This document shows, one piece after another, positions 10,545 through 21,490 of a stretch of DNA of 64,000 nucleotides. The notes beneath the pieces were generated by a model. It had not been told where the DNA came from. It saw only the letters and a program-made list of their open reading frames with translations, and ran no database searches. The position numbers were made by a program, and so were the translations under genes. This stretch comes from Isoetes taiwanensis (taxonomy: Eukaryota; Streptophyta; Lycopodiopsida; Isoetales; Isoetaceae): contig JAJEKV010000054.1 in the NCBI GenBank assembly GCA_021234155.1, forward strand, positions 6,842,655 through 6,906,654, written 5' to 3'. Every line of letters starts with the position of its first letter. The first letter of the stretch is position 1.

Positions 10545-11060
10545 TGTTAGAATCAAAGCTTAGGATATGAACTCAAGTATACAAAGATAAGCTTCTGCCT
10601 CTTCCAACCCGCACCTATCACTTCATCTACAACCGATCCCTCCATCTATCCCCATCATCCCTATATATATGAATATTTTCTTGCCAATCTGGACATATCC
10701 ACTTGTCAAATCGTGCATGCCCTTCATATAGAAAGTTTTCCAACTTGCCTAGATAATAGGATGCCCCTTGTCCTTAAGTTCCAAATTGCCGTTGACTTTG
10801 ACCGTTGACCAGTCAACCCAAAACCCTAAGTGGCGGGCGGGGGTACCAAGCGATTTCATGCGTAGCAAACCTCGTGGTAGTACCTGCCGCCACTTTTCAA
10901 TTTTCAGAGCTTTTCTTTCTTGCATTCACTGCCACTGCTTCTCATGAATGCTTGTATGAATCCTCATTAGCCTAGGGGAGCCAAACTGTGGTCACTAATC
11001 CCCTTATGTGCTCGAATATCACATGACACACTCTTATGCAATGACCTCATTTTTCTAACA
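10545..11060 (-). repeat. copia 5' LTR (516 bp)
   Basis: Nearly identical to 5769-6286. Begins TGTTAGAATC and ends TTCTAACA. It adjoins the primer-binding site on the left and the CTATA target duplication on the right. Confidence 0.92.
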
Positions 11061-11290
11061 CTATAGACCAATACATAGTCCATCACACTAGATCCGACTC
11101 CCTAGTTCTCCGCGCAAGTGCATTTCAGGTGAGGGCGACCCAATGTAATCCATTGTAAATTACCAGAGCAAAGATACCGCAGAGCAAAAGCAACTGCCTA
11201 CCATAGCACGCGACCTTATTGTCATCTGATGCCCGTGGCCAAGCTTCTTTTGTAGGGTGCAGCTGCAACACATCATTAGTCAAGGATCAA
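11061..11290 (-). pseudogene. LINE ORF2, 5' piece: endonuclease domain
   Basis: Minus-strand frames give YGRQLLLLCGIFALVIYNG and then GSSVMDYVLVY. These are the GRxLLxLCxxxxLxIxNG and GSSxxDYVLV blocks of APE-type LINE endonucleases. The domain stops exactly at the CTATA target duplication and resumes at 5768 with KNFWVGIDSRNEEVSSDHLP, the expected next block. This shows that the copia element jumped into a LINE. The upstream part of the domain is not recognisable. Confidence 0.65.
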
Positions 11291-12389
11291 ATCTCATGGG
11301 TTGTTCCACCCCCGTGCGAGATAGATAATTGATGGAAGTTTGTGATTCAATGATCCATTCAGCGCACATGCAATGTTATATCCATTTATATGTTTGTTGT
11401 TGGTGTTGATGGAGGCAGGCTGTAAATATCTGATCATTGAATCAGGAGCCAATATGCATATTAACAACTAGTACTAGAGAAAGTTCATTTCGGAACATAA
11501 AAGTAGTTGTTATAATGAACTGATTAATGCATCTATACGGCGAATGAAGCACTAATTATGATGGGCAATATATTGGCCTCATATTGTGATATTCTTAGGA
11601 TAATTCTGAGGTCATAACTTATGTTGCTAGATGGACGAAGTTCAAAATACACAAGGTAATGAGATGCTTTAAACATAATCTCTATCATGTTAACCACTTT
11701 AAAATGTTAGCATTTATTTCTGTAGAACTAGGTTGCAATGCATGATCATAGAGTAATATCATCTGCTGATCAAGTTCAAAACTTCCGAGAGATTATTTAC
11801 CTCAACACATGGAAAAAAGTTTAGCAAGGTAACACACAACAATCTATAATCCCCTAACTATTTATAAAGTATATTCATTTGAAAAGTTTATTTCCAAAGC
11901 ATTTGCTTATAGAAGTTTAAAAGTAGCATCTATAAATAAGGAAAATAAGTTGAGTGTGCCAAAAAAATAGATTTGATTCAAAACATGATACCGAAATAGA
12001 GATATATGTATTCTTCAAAATATTTCTTGATCTCATATCATTATCATGTAGGACATGCTCCAAAGTTTTGCAACCAATCACCTTAGACTTGACCCAGTGA
12101 AGGCATTCAATTTCTTGTGAAACCCCCTAGCATGACAGTAGGGGGGGCTTCATGCGTGTGCTTGTTCGCCAAATGCTTCTTCACTAAATAGTCTGTCTAG
12201 ATTAACATCCAAGGAGAGAAGACCTAAGAATGATCGCACATAGTCCCATAGGTGATCATAATTCTCGCCTTTCAAAAGCATATGAGCCATTGTAGATTCA
12301 AGGAAATGAATTTGGAGTGAAGCTTTGAGCTCATGTAAGCAAGGATTTGTGTTGGATATAGCAATACAATTCCTATGTTACTAGATTGT
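11291..12389. other. No gene recognised
   Basis: AT-rich sequence with stops in all frames. No repeat shared with the rest of the window was noticed. It could be older LINE sequence upstream of the endonuclease piece, but nothing shows this. Confidence 0.4.
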
Positions 12390-13140
12390 CTAGCAGCCGA
12401 GGATCCAGACTATACCAGGGAAGGGAGAGGTCGGATTAAGAAAAGGAAGCAAGTCCTCCTCTTTGCAGGAGATGGGACCAATGAGAGAGCTAATCCATGA
12501 GCAGAAGGGCTGAAGCCCAGATGTCTCTGCATTGCCACATCCTATAGGATATAGGTAAGATATATGGTCGTTGTGCTTAGCAAGGTATGCATTGATTTCT
12601 GGTTGAGAAGGAGCTAACAAAAGACTATAATCTTATTGGCATATTGTAGTTTCCATCCTGCGTGGATAGATGAATGGCTTCCAATTCAAGGCAAAGCCAA
12701 ATAGCAGACGCCTTCAAAAGGTGCTTATCCAAAAGCACTGAATAAATTTTTGAGATTTGATAGCCCGTACCATTGCATTTCTTACTGGAGAACTAAGTGC
12801 TCGAAGGACCGAGGTCTTTGGCCACTATATTCTGTAAAATGCTCCTATTTGTACCTGTGTCTAAGATAGAAGGAGAGATGTCTGTCCTACCATATCATCA
12901 CTTAGAAGTCTGAAATTGAGTGTGAAGCTTGGCTTGATACTATTTCTTGTACTTCGGGGAGTGTTTGAGGCCATGCACCCCTCATCTTCATTGAGTAAGT
13001 CCTGGTGCCAGAAGAAGCCAAAGCAATCAGAAATTTCATTCAGTGGGGAGGCCTTAAAACGGTAGGATGCTTGGTTCCAGGCCTGAATAATTCTGCCCAT
13101 AATAAGTGTCGAGTCAAGGTAGCCGATGAGGTAAAGAAGC
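12390..13140 (-). pseudogene. Possible LINE ORF2 remnant downstream of RT
   Basis: The frame at 12861-13100 reads IIQAWNQASYRFKASPLNE and then FFWHQDLLNEDEGCM. This pattern (aliphatic-x-AWN, PL-x-x-I, FFW-x-x-DLLN) resembles the weakly conserved region between RT and the C-terminus in plant LINE ORF2 proteins. The frame at 12390-12620 has no recognised motif. No RT catalytic motif is present here. The call rests on a loose pattern and would need a protein search. Confidence 0.3.
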
Positions 13141-14270
13141 TATTATAAATCTTGATAAACAAAGGGCTTATAGATTCTAACACTTAAAATGATCTACACA
13201 AGAAATAGACAATTACTATTATCAAATAAGACATCATCGTCCAAGAAATCTTTCATCTTTTTAAGCCTTGTTGCACAAGACCACAAAAGAGTATCAACAA
13301 TCTTATAGACTCTTATCCTTGAAACACTGCAGACTAGTTGTAATTTCTCTTCCTCTTTCAAAAATTAATGATGATGAAATATTTGGAGCAATCAAAGAAA
13401 AAATATTTCTCCTCCAATCCCCAAAGCCAGAGCTGGAAAAACATGAACCAAGTAGAATGCACTGGTAACTATAATAAAAAAAATATGATTTTTGAAGATT
13501 CACAATATAGGTTTGTGCCATCAATCATGCCAAGGTCTTCATTGCAGTTGTATGCTCTGCAGTCCAATAAATGCTGAATTGTTTGTTTAGCCATATTTCC
13601 AAAACCTGCTTTTCAGAACTTCTGGGGACAAAAAATCATTTGCGGGGAAGAAAGAAATGCCAGACTGCCCCTTCCTGAAGTAATCCCTTAAAAAACACTG
13701 AAATATCATTTTTGCTCTCTGAAAGAAAAAGGCAGCCAAAAAGGAAGGGTCGCCAAAATCGTCGAAGAAGGAAGCTGAAGCTAGGGATTAAAATTAATAT
13801 GTCCAAAGATGAGCATGCAGCTTGGAATGACCTTGCATAACTTTGTCTATATTTCTTATTCTAATTCTAGATCCTCTTGGAGTAATAAGAGAGAGGGAAT
13901 CAATAGAACGTACTGTACTCTGAACATATTACATCTCAAACACAAATGCCAGCTTTCTAGATAATTGCTCAGTTACAAGTGATGAAGGCCTCAAATTCTT
14001 GATACAGCAGATATAATCACTACCAGACCCAAATCCAATTCTTCCTTTAAGATGAATTGCAGTCTTCTTAACAGCACCACCTTTAATATTGATTTTGGCT
14101 ACTTTTCAGACCCTAGACCTTCTGGGATATCACCAATCCATGAATAACTTCAGCAAAAAGTTAAAAGCATGCAAGAATGGGATCACGCAGTGGTGAAATG
14201 GTTACCATAAGAAATTCCTTGCTGAGAATGCTACCCTTATAGTCTCCATGAAGAATGTGAACACCAAAAA
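13141..14270. other. No gene recognised
   Basis: AT-rich. Short opposing frames at 13268-13577 have no recognisable content. It may include the 5' part of the LINE starting near 14280, but no endonuclease motif was found. Confidence 0.35.
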
Positions 14271-14629
14271 ATTGAACTCGAAAACAAAATAAATGCTATA
14301 GAAGAAAGGAAAGCCAAAGGGATGGCCTCTCAGAGCTAAAATTAGTATTCAATAATTTGGATCCTCAAATTCTGCTTACTTCTTCAGACCGGTCAAACCT
14401 AAGCTTTCCAATAACTCTATGATTCAAGTTCAAGATGATGGAGGAAACTGTGTAGTTGAAGAGACTAAGATTAAGAAGGTTTTTCTTCAAAACAATCAAA
14501 TGCTTTTTGAGTCTAAACCTTTAACTATAGATTAAAAAATAGATCAAGGCCATATTTGCTCACGAATTGAACCTGTTAATGAGGTCATGTCCCAAGATTG
14601 CATTTAGGACCCAAATGAGAAAGAAGTTA

Positions 14630-15250
14630 TTGACACCCTTAAATCAATGCAAAAAGGTAAAAGCCTAGGGCCAGATCATCTCCTTGCAGAATTTTGTCCA
14701 CTTTTGGGAGGTTATGAAGGTAGACTTTATCAAATTTATTCAAGCACATGGTCTGCCTCTAGTTTGCATCCTGCCATTTCCCCTAGCTTCATTGCTTTAA
14801 ATTCCTAAAGTTAGTAAATCCTTGAAGATAGGAGAATGGATACCAGCCTCTCTTACCAACTGTACCAACAAGATCCATGCAAAGATCATTGCAAATAGAA
14901 TTTTGGGACACTTGCAAAACAACATCAGCAGTAATCAATCAACTTTTCTCTCTAGCAGATATATCTTTGATAATTATGCTGCAGCTACTGAAGCTCTCCA
15001 CTAGAATAGGTTTTCTCATTAAAATTTTCTCCTCATGAAGTTGGATTTTGAAAGAGCTTTTGACTCCATTAGATAACCTAATTGATAAGATTATGGGATT
15101 GGATAAAAATGCTTATTCTACTCTTCTAAATAATGGTGCTCCCATTGACTTCTTCTCCATTCATAGAGGGACCAGACATTGTTATCCGTTGGCACCCTGT
15201 CTATTTTTGTATGTGCTTGAAATTCTTACAAGAATATGTAGCATAATAAC
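14630..15250 (+). pseudogene. LINE reverse transcriptase, N-terminal half
   Basis: The translation has KEVIDTLKSMQKGKSLGPD (the GKAPGPD block), then at 14822 IPASLTNCTNKIHAKIIANRILG (the NxxYKIIAKILANR block) and SNQSTFLSSRYIFDN (the xNQxAFxxxRxIxDN block). At 15030 comes MKLDFERAFDS, the first catalytic Asp region of RT. At 15160 comes FFSIHRGTRHCYPLAPCLFLYVLEIL, the RQGDPLSPxLF block. Frameshifts lie near 15005 and 15060. These blocks are diagnostic of non-LTR RTs. Confidence 0.8.
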
Positions 15251-15254
15251 AGGG

Positions 15255-15350
15255 GGTTTTCTTTGTGTTTTTATACGCTTTTCACTAAGGTTTTTCTATG
15301 ATTTCGTGATGTATTCAAATGGACGTACTAATGCGTACATCTAGAGTGCA
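15255..15350 (+). repeat. Short copy of dispersed repeat family C
   Basis: The stretch from TTTTCTTTG to TAGAGTGCACC closely matches 54080-54165, including GATGTATTCAAATGGACGTACTAA. It sits exactly where the LINE RT frame stops, so it is probably the edge of an insertion. Confidence 0.55.
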
Positions 15351-15770
15351 CCATTTCTGAGCCATTGATTTTAGCCTTTTTTTTTTCAATGGTCAACAAC
15401 CAATGGCTCACAACAAAAGCCCTTTTTTTGTGCGTGTGGTGCATAGTGGGTACGTGAAACCAATGGCTCACAACAAAAGCCCTCATTTTGTGTGTGTGGT
15501 GCATAATGGGCACATGAAACCAATGGCTCACAACAAAGCCCTCATTTTGTGTGTGCATGGCACATGAAGGGCCATTGATTTTAGCCTTTTTTTTTCCAGT
15601 GGTCAACAACCAATGGCTCACAACAAAAGCCCTCTTTTTGTGTGTGTGGTGCATAATAGGCACATGAAACCAATGGCTCACAACAAAAGCCCTCATTTTG
15701 TGTGTGTGGTGCATAATGGGCACATGAAGGGCTTGAAGGGCGCATGTAGTGCAGTTTCCCCGCCGGTAAC
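15350..15770 (-). repeat. 60-bp minisatellite with higher-order structure
   Basis: Five copies of a unit starting CAATGGCTCACAACAAAAGC lie at 15401, 15461, 15521, 15611 and 15671. They are 60 bp apart, except for a 90-bp step that contains a repeated GCCATTGATTTTAGCC block (15361 and 15581). This gives a higher-order repeat of about 210 bp. Because 60 is divisible by three, the array stays open on the minus strand for 148 codons (15328-15774). That frame encodes only the repeated peptide RAFVVSHWFHVPIMHHTHK and is probably not a gene. Confidence 0.85.
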
Positions 15771-16222
15771 ACATTTCTTATCATAACTTTTGATCTAGAG
15801 CTCTGTTTGAGATGATTTTTTTTGCGTTGGAAAGCTCTCTCCGAGATCTTTTTGATAGTATATGATATGGATATGTTTGGTTAAGTTATCTATGCTAAAA
15901 CAGCAATTTTCCGGCCGGGTTTGGTAGGCTTTCACATCCTACCACCGATTCATCTGATTAGCTTATTGGATATTGTTTTATGGCTCATTCCGAATGAAGC
16001 TTGCAAAAAATTACCATGCATTTTTAGATTTTGAGGCAGTTATTAAGCAAATTCCAAGGCTAAATTCCAAGGCTTCTAGATCCTTGTGCTAACAAGCAGA
16101 AAAGTTTCCCACTTTGGTTTCTCACCACAAGAATCTATGGAGGCCAAAGGCTGCTGTTAAATTCCAGTTGAAAAATGTTTGTTGCATGGGTGTTGCAAAC
16201 TTTATGATTTTCAGAATAATGG

Positions 16223-16385
16223 GATCAATCTGCTCTATCTTTATGGTAACTTTTACTTAGGTTCTTTTTGTTTTATTGTGATCAAATTCAAAAGCTACAG
16301 GTGATCAATCTGCTCTATCTTTATGGTAACTTTTACTTATGTTATATTTGTTTTATTGTGATCAAATTCAAAAGCTACAGGTGAT
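16223..16385 (+). repeat. 80-bp tandem duplication
   Basis: Two copies of an 80-bp unit beginning GATCAATCTGCTCTATC at 16223 and 16303 differ at only a few positions. It lies in the sequence that interrupts the LINE. Confidence 0.85.
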
Positions 16386-16436
16386 GAAAGCCTCAAAAGA
16401 ATTCTAGTTTTTTTCTGGTTTGAATTCTAAAATTTT

Positions 16437-16720
16437 TGTCACACCGGGGGGCTGGGGGGTGACGCCCCTAAGGCCCCGAAGGGGCCAAATTTTTTTTTTT
16501 GCAACACAAACTATTAACATCCAACATATAAAAATTAAATCCCCCAACACATAACAACCATTGACATTAACAACCAACACATAACTACCATTGACATTAA
16601 TTAACACAACCATTGGGTCCAACACATTTAAATTAAAATCCCCCTTAAACCCCCTTTGGTTTGGGTGCATATTCACACGGGGGGTGACGTAGGGCAGCGA
16701 GAGCCCTCGTAATTGTATTT
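16437..16720 (+). repeat. Dispersed repeat family B, copy 1
   Basis: A GC-rich palindromic start (GGCCCCGAAGGGGCC) is followed by an AT-rich stretch with AACAC repeats, then GGGTGCATATTCA, GGGGTGACGTAGGGC and GAGAGCCCT. The same blocks in the same order occur at 57484-57640. Type of element unknown. The 90-codon frame on the other strand (16404-16676) is made of these repeats. Confidence 0.6.
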
Positions 16721-16859
16721 TGCACGTACGAAATCAACACCATATAGTATTCCGCTTGAAATCTTATAGTATTTTGCGAACCTTGTTATACAGTATAGCA
16801 AATTTTGTACTTGCATACCCCACAAACGAGGAACTTTACGTATGGTGTAGATTAAGGAA

Positions 16860-17420
16860 TAAGGGGTGAAGAATACCTTTCAATCTTGCAGTATGCAGAT
16901 GGCACCTTCATCAATTTTGGAAGCCAATGAGTAGTACATCTCCAATTTTATTACAGCTGTGTAGGACTTTGGAAAGCTTCAGGTGTCATTCTCAACCTTG
17001 AAAAATGTAGCATCCTTTGCGAGAATCGTGACCCTAATTTGAATACTCATGGCATTATGATTACTTCTGTTCATCAAGCAATCAGGATGTTGGATCTTCC
17101 TCTTGCTCTCAGTTTGAGAGCTAAATAGGCTTGGAATCCAATCATCAATAAAATCAACAGAAAAATTGGTTTCCTTAAGAATACTATGTCTTTTGCAGGA
17201 CGTGTCATCCTTGCTAACTCTATTTTAGCCAGCACTCATGTCACTTCTCCTCAGCCTTAATTGCTGATGGAAATCTTATAAGAAGCTGGAAAATATCATT
17301 AAGGAATATATCTGGGATGGCATGCATATGATGAATTGGGAAGAGATCATTCACTCAAAGAAAAAATGTGGGGTTGGCTACAAGGATCTCTTTAAGCTCA
17401 GGCTTTGGAGGCAGGAATAT
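16860..17420 (+). pseudogene. LINE RT palm and thumb, continued
   Basis: After the interruption, the translation near 16875 gives LQYADGTFINFGS, in place of the normal YADDT: the second catalytic Asp is replaced by Gly. It continues with WKASGVILNLEKC (the SGLxxNxxKS block), then at 17120 AWNPIINKINRKIGFLKN and MSFAGRVILANSILAS (the W-K-LSFGGRxxLIxSVL block), then at 17290 a stretch like FLWxG, GVGYKDLFKLR (the GGLGxRxL block). Several stops occur. Confidence 0.75.
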
Positions 17421-17859
17421 ATGGAAACAGCCATACATGGATCTCTTTCTCCAACAATGAAGTCTATTAAATACTAGGTTCAATGCAGGAGACCCTTCAA
17501 TAGTAAGACCATGAAGCATGAACTGCCCGACTCAGCCTATTCACAGTTCAATCCTGCTCCCAATACCTCTACTATCATTGGAAATCTTATGAAAACTTGG
17601 AATAAAATATCCTACGACTATATACATAAGGACAACAATGAGGATAATGAAGTGCTTGCCTTCCACCATCCTATCCTCTATAGAACATGAACAAATGCAG
17701 GGATTGTAAAGATTAGAGATCTGTGGAAAGATATCAGTTAAAAGTCATGGAAAGAAATAAAAAACATCATCAATGGCTCTTCTACAGATAGAATCATATA
17801 TAATCAAGTGTGAGCCAAACTGCACTATGTACATGAGTGTTTTGACAATTCCAATCCTT

Positions 17860-18300
17860 ATTGGACTCTGGATGGTTGTGATCGATATATGGTAAAAAAA
17901 AAGCCTACAAGGCTATTGCCCTGTCAAACCCCTGAAGCGTGCTCATGGACTACACAACTAGTCAAGATTCTCAAGAACCTATGGTCTTCCTATGCCCAGC
18001 CCAGCAAATCATGGCTTGGAGATTCATTCATCGTCTTCCTTCTAATCAAACTCTGCACCATGGAATTTCCACCAGACCTACTGATCCTCATTGAAAACTT
18101 TGCTTGATTAACATTAAGACCATTGAACACATTTATAGTTTCCCAACTATTCAGAGTTACTAGTCTTGGCTCAATGACTATCTTATAGAGATAAAGGCTA
18201 CACCATTGGAAATTATAGATCCATGAAAGACTTCAAATGGCTCAATAGACTGCTCAATACAACTAGGCAAGTCCCCTCTAGATAGTATGGTTACATAGAA
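17860..18300 (+). pseudogene. LINE ORF2 C-terminal zinc-finger-like region
   Basis: The frame at 17889-18107 has LVKILKNLWSSYAQPSKSWL, similar to the KxxWxxxxPxKxxxF region before the zf-RVT domain. Shortly after, TIEHIYSFPTIQSYWSWL matches the HxxxxCxxxxxxW end of zf-RVT, with the cysteine lost. This module ends many plant LINE ORF2 proteins. Confidence 0.55.
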
Positions 18301-18780
18301 AGAGATTCTATGTCTGCTAAGGCTGAAGACAATTTTGATTACAAGTGGAATGCCCTTGGTTTCTTTGTTGGTCTACCAGACACTCTTGCACACCTTGGCT
18401 TGATGACTTATGTCAAGAAAATGCTTGGGACCGGTTGTTTGAAAAACTTTGGAGTATATCTGGTCATCCCATCCTCCTCCACCACCACCTCCTCCCCCCA
18501 TCCACCCTTCCCCTCCCCAAAAAAAAAACCACTTGGGACCCCAATCCTCGTCCTCTAATAACTTGTCGTAGACCAAGAGGTATGTTCTGGACTTCAAGTA
18601 CAGGCATTACAAAGCAAAGATGCGAATCTAATGGCATATGAATCTATTTGGAAGTTCAAGCTTTATTTTTATAATTGTTTGCATGTATGAACTTGCTGCT
18701 TTAGTCTGTTCACTTGTAGGTGGTCTGTCATCCTTAACTTGTTGAAAGATACTTGGCAGGTTAAGGTTGGTCCCTTATTT
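18301..18780. other. No gene recognised; CCACC-rich tract
   Basis: A run of CACCACCT/CCACCC at 18473-18520 with an A9 stretch produces overlapping frames on both strands. These are low-complexity shadows. It may be the 3' end of the LINE, but no tail is visible. Confidence 0.4.
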
Positions 18781-19150
18781 TTGGGTTGCCCCTAAGGGGC
18801 CAACCCCCGTCCATGTGGGTTTGTGGCATATTCCAGGTATATTCTAGTATATGCCCGAAATATGCCAATAACTGCTCCAAAAACTGCCGGTCATTTTTGT
18901 TGTTGGGCAGCCACTGTGGAAACTAGCTAATCATGTTCTCGCGATGGTGGCTGCTGCAGCTCTAGCTTCTTCCTAGGTCCTCTCGCTAGCTGCTCAAAGA
19001 CCGCTCAGCTCAGCTAGCTGCTATCTCTATATTACCTAAGAGAATAAGACCTCACATCGGGTTAATTCTGTGGTGATAACACTGTGGTTTGCCTCAAACT
19101 TTCCTATTTGCCTTTAACAAGCACAAAGCCAGCTAATTCCGACCCATTTT
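18781..19150 (+). repeat. Dispersed repeat family A, copy 1
   Basis: Starts with a GC palindrome (GCCCCTAAGGGGC) and then ATGTGGGTTTGTGGCATAT. It ends with GGTTAATTCTGTGGTGAT, CTGTGGTTTGC and CTAATTCCG. The same start and end blocks, about 370 bp apart, occur at 47980-48350, and the start alone at 52580-52690. The middle is less conserved. No terminal repeats or coding content were seen; it may be a short non-autonomous element or a LINE/SINE end. Confidence 0.65.
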
Positions 19151-19485
19151 GAATCTGATTCTAGAAAATATGGCAACTAGAGGTGGCTGATCTTTCCTTT
19201 GCATACTAAAAAAATATAGAGATTATGACTATTAGTTATCGAAAAGCGGCGAATAAGCTAGGAAAACAGAGACGTGCTCATTTGATATTACTGAGGTTAC
19301 AAATACATTTCTTGTCCATGATCTAAGGAGCAACATGCTCCCTAATCTCAGCCCATACCGCCGGAGCACCGACGGAACTACAGAAAAAGACTTGCTAATC
19401 TAATTCAACAACTCAGAAACATCCACATGTCAGACTTGAACTTGCTGACTGTATATTTAAAAGCCAACACTCCCCCTCAAGTTGA
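19151..19485 (-). repeat. copia 3' LTR part and polypurine tract
   Basis: On the minus strand AACTTGAGGGGGA, a polypurine tract, is followed at 19469 by TGTTGGCTTTTAAATATACAG, a typical LTR start. The other end of the LTR was not found: the sequence merges into repeat family A near 19150. Confidence 0.6.
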
Positions 19486-19675
19486 AGTCTGATCATCCTT
19501 GGAGTCAAAACCCAAACTGATAACAAACTGAAAAACAAACTTCTGAATAGTAAACATGCTTGAATGAAACTCAAACTAAACTCTGGAAGAATCAGCTATA
19601 CCCTGACCATACCAAGTTCTTCGATGCATTCAGAAAATCTCCCTTTTGGTAGTGGCTTTGTAAAGATGTCTGCTG

Positions 19676-20164
19676 TCATAAACTGAGTCTCGAGATGTTG
19701 GATTTCCACTTCTCCTGCTGCCACCTTCTCTCGGGTAAAATGGTACTGGATCTGAATGTGTTTGCCTTAGACCAATTGGTTGGATTTTTCACAAGACTGA
19801 CTGCTGCCTTGTTATCATTGAACAACACGGTGGGCTTGTTCTGAATTGCTCCAAGTTCTTTAAGTAGCCTCCTGAGCCAGATTTCTTCTTTTGCGGCTGC
19901 ACAAATGGCCATGTACTCTGATTCACAAGTGCTGACTGCTGTTGCTCGTTGCTTCTTACTTCCCCAACTGACTACTCCCCCTTGCAGCCGGAAACAGAAG
20001 CCCGTGCGAGATTTCAGATCCAGAGCTGAGCCACCATAGTCAGCATCCACTAGTCCTTCAAGAACAAGAGAAGAAGACTTGTGGTAGGAAATGCCAAGAG
20101 TGGGAGTGTTCTGTAAGTACCTGAGAATACGTTTGAGAGCCTGCCAGCGATCGTTACTGGACAA
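19676..20164 (-). pseudogene. copia RNase H domain
   Basis: A 162-residue frame begins MSSNDRWQALKRILRYLQ and has TLGISYHKSSSLVLEGLVDADYGG with the first catalytic Asp, then GVVSWGSKKQ, STCESEYMAICAAAKE (Glu) and VLFNDNKAAVSL (Asp). These are the expected active-site positions of copia RNase H. The C-terminal part (TKHI and ADxxTK strings) is lost after a frameshift near 19770. It lies downstream of the RT at the normal spacing. Confidence 0.9.
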
Positions 20165-21197
20165 TCCATGGCGGTGAAGTGATGGCTCCTACGCTATATC
20201 GGTGGGTACACACCATTAAGTGCATTAAGGATCCAATGAGGCTTCGATAAGAGACCTCAATGCCTTGGATTTGGTGAAGGGAATCACCAGTCTGGTGAGA
20301 ATCAAAAAGAAGCCAGCTGCGGGTGTAGAAACAGGCCGACTGTGGTGCATGTTGCACTTAGCAAGCAAAGAGTCAATACTCTTATGCTGATACAACTTGA
20401 CGATCCCAGCAACCTGATCATACGCAACATGCATGCCAAGGAAGTACCGAAGTGCTCCCAGATCTGTCATATGGAAGCGAGCTGTGAGTTGAGTCTTGAT
20501 GTCTCGCATGAGTCCGGGATCATTGGCTGCCAAAATTAAATCATCAACATAAAGGACCACGATCACAAGGGCAGCATGAACATGCTTAATGTAGACATTC
20601 AAATCTGCATTGGATCTTACAAAACCTTGAGAGGCGAAGAAGGCATGAATGGTACCATACCACAGACGAGGGGACTGTTTGAGACCGTAGATGGCTTTCT
20701 TGAGCTTGCAGACCTGTGCCTCCTTGCCACGAACAACAAAACCATCAGGTTGTTTCATAAAGAGGCAATCATCAATAGACCCATGCAGAAAAGGCGACTT
20801 AACATCCATTTCTTTGCAAATCTAGGCCCCAAATTGCTTTGCTAATGCAAGAACTATTCGGACAGTGAGCACGGTCCGCGGACAAATGTCTCATGGTAAT
20901 CAATGTCGGTTTTAGAGCAACCCACGAGCAACTAGGGCTTTGTATCTAGATACGATTGTTTTCATCAAACTTTGGCTTATAAATCCACTTATAGGTGATG
21001 GCCTTCTGCCCGGGAGGAAGAGGGACCAATATCCACGTCTGATTATCCTCCAAAGACTGCATTTCTTCTTGCATAGCCTTGTACCAAAGATGCTGGTCTG
21101 GACTACTCATGGCCTCATGAAATGTCAGGGGTTCTTCACGGAACAATAGAGGCCCCAGGATGTGATGTAAGCGGCCGGTCGAAGATTTTACCTTCAA
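20165..21197 (-). pseudogene. copia reverse transcriptase
   Basis: The long frame at 20225-20809 starts MDVKSPFLHGSIDDCLFMKQPDGF, then VCKLKKAIYGLKQSPRLWY, then VIVVLYVDDLILAAND with the YVDD active site, then MTDLGALRYFLGMHVAYD. These are the core blocks of copia RT. The preceding piece (20946-21197) has HEAMSSPDQHLWYKAMQEEMQSLEDNQTW and ITYKWIYKPKFDEN, the start of RT, separated by a frameshift near 20850. A frameshift near 20300 precedes RNase H. It cannot make a full enzyme. Confidence 0.92.
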
Positions 21198-21490
21198 GAT
21201 AGGCTTGCATACGCTCGGTGGGCTTCTTTGGTCGTTCGGCGTCGAAGTATGGGGAGGAGTTACGCTAGCTCTTTAGGATCAGCATCGGACTTCGGGTTCA
21301 AGAAGGCACATCAAGCACATCAAGCACATCAGTAGCAGGAGGATCATCATGATCGGACTTCGAGCTGGAATCAGAATTACGTTGCTTGTGATGGATTGGT
21401 CACAAGATGGGATCCGGCCGGTCCGGAGCCAGTAAATCCTTCAAGACTTCGGTATGTTTTGTTTTGGTCTCAAGCTGGGCGGTCTAGGTG

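Larger units (their letters stand above)
5769..11060 (-). mobile_element. Near-complete Ty1/copia LTR retrotransposon, inactive
   Basis: This 5.29-kb element reads on the minus strand. From right to left it has: 5' LTR (10545-11060), primer-binding site, gag, zinc knuckle, protease, integrase, reverse transcriptase, RNase H, polypurine tract and 3' LTR (5769-6286). This gag-PR-INT-RT-RH order defines copia elements. Both LTRs start TGTTAG and end CTAACA, and CTATA flanks the element on both sides. The LTRs are very similar, with a handful of substitutions and small indels near the GGCGGG tract, so the insertion is fairly young. The coding frame is nevertheless broken by many stops and frameshifts, so it could move only with proteins from another copy. 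It is inserted in the endonuclease domain of an older LINE. Confidence 0.93.
14280..18300 (+). mobile_element. Decayed LINE (non-LTR retrotransposon), interrupted
   Basis: Plus-strand fragments of one ORF2 run in the normal order: pre-RT spacer and RT fingers (14380-15010), palm start (15030-15070), the RQGDPLSPYLF-equivalent block (15160-15230), then after an interruption the YADGT palm motif (16880), thumb (17030-17260), a post-RT region (17280-17420) and a C-terminal zinc-finger-like region (18100-18220). The interruption at 15255-16860 holds other repeats. Stops and frameshifts are frequent throughout. No endonuclease or 3' tail could be placed. It is an old, dead copy unrelated in detail to the LINE at 58-63 kb. 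Confidence 0.75.
19151..21490 (-). mobile_element. 5'-truncated Ty1/copia element
   Basis: On the minus strand this holds the integrase-RT spacer (21180-21490), reverse transcriptase (20165-21197), RNase H (19676-20164), a polypurine tract (19470-19485) and part of an LTR (to 19469). Gag, protease and integrase core are missing, and no right LTR was found. The sequence differs from the element at 5.8-11 kb, so it is a separate copia lineage. Its RT and RNase H are better preserved than those of the other copy. Confidence 0.85.

Noticed and set aside
15328-15784. 148- and 67-codon minus-strand frames
   Set aside because: They are produced by the 60-bp minisatellite; the encoded peptide only repeats the array.
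18310-18641. Frames over the CCACC tract
   Set aside because: Low-complexity sequence gives open frames on both strands; there is no domain.
18901-19469. TGTTGG at 18900 as the left end of the second copia LTR
   Set aside because: The sequence from 18781 to 19150 matches repeat family A elsewhere (47982-48355), where no copia element is present, so the LTR cannot begin there.
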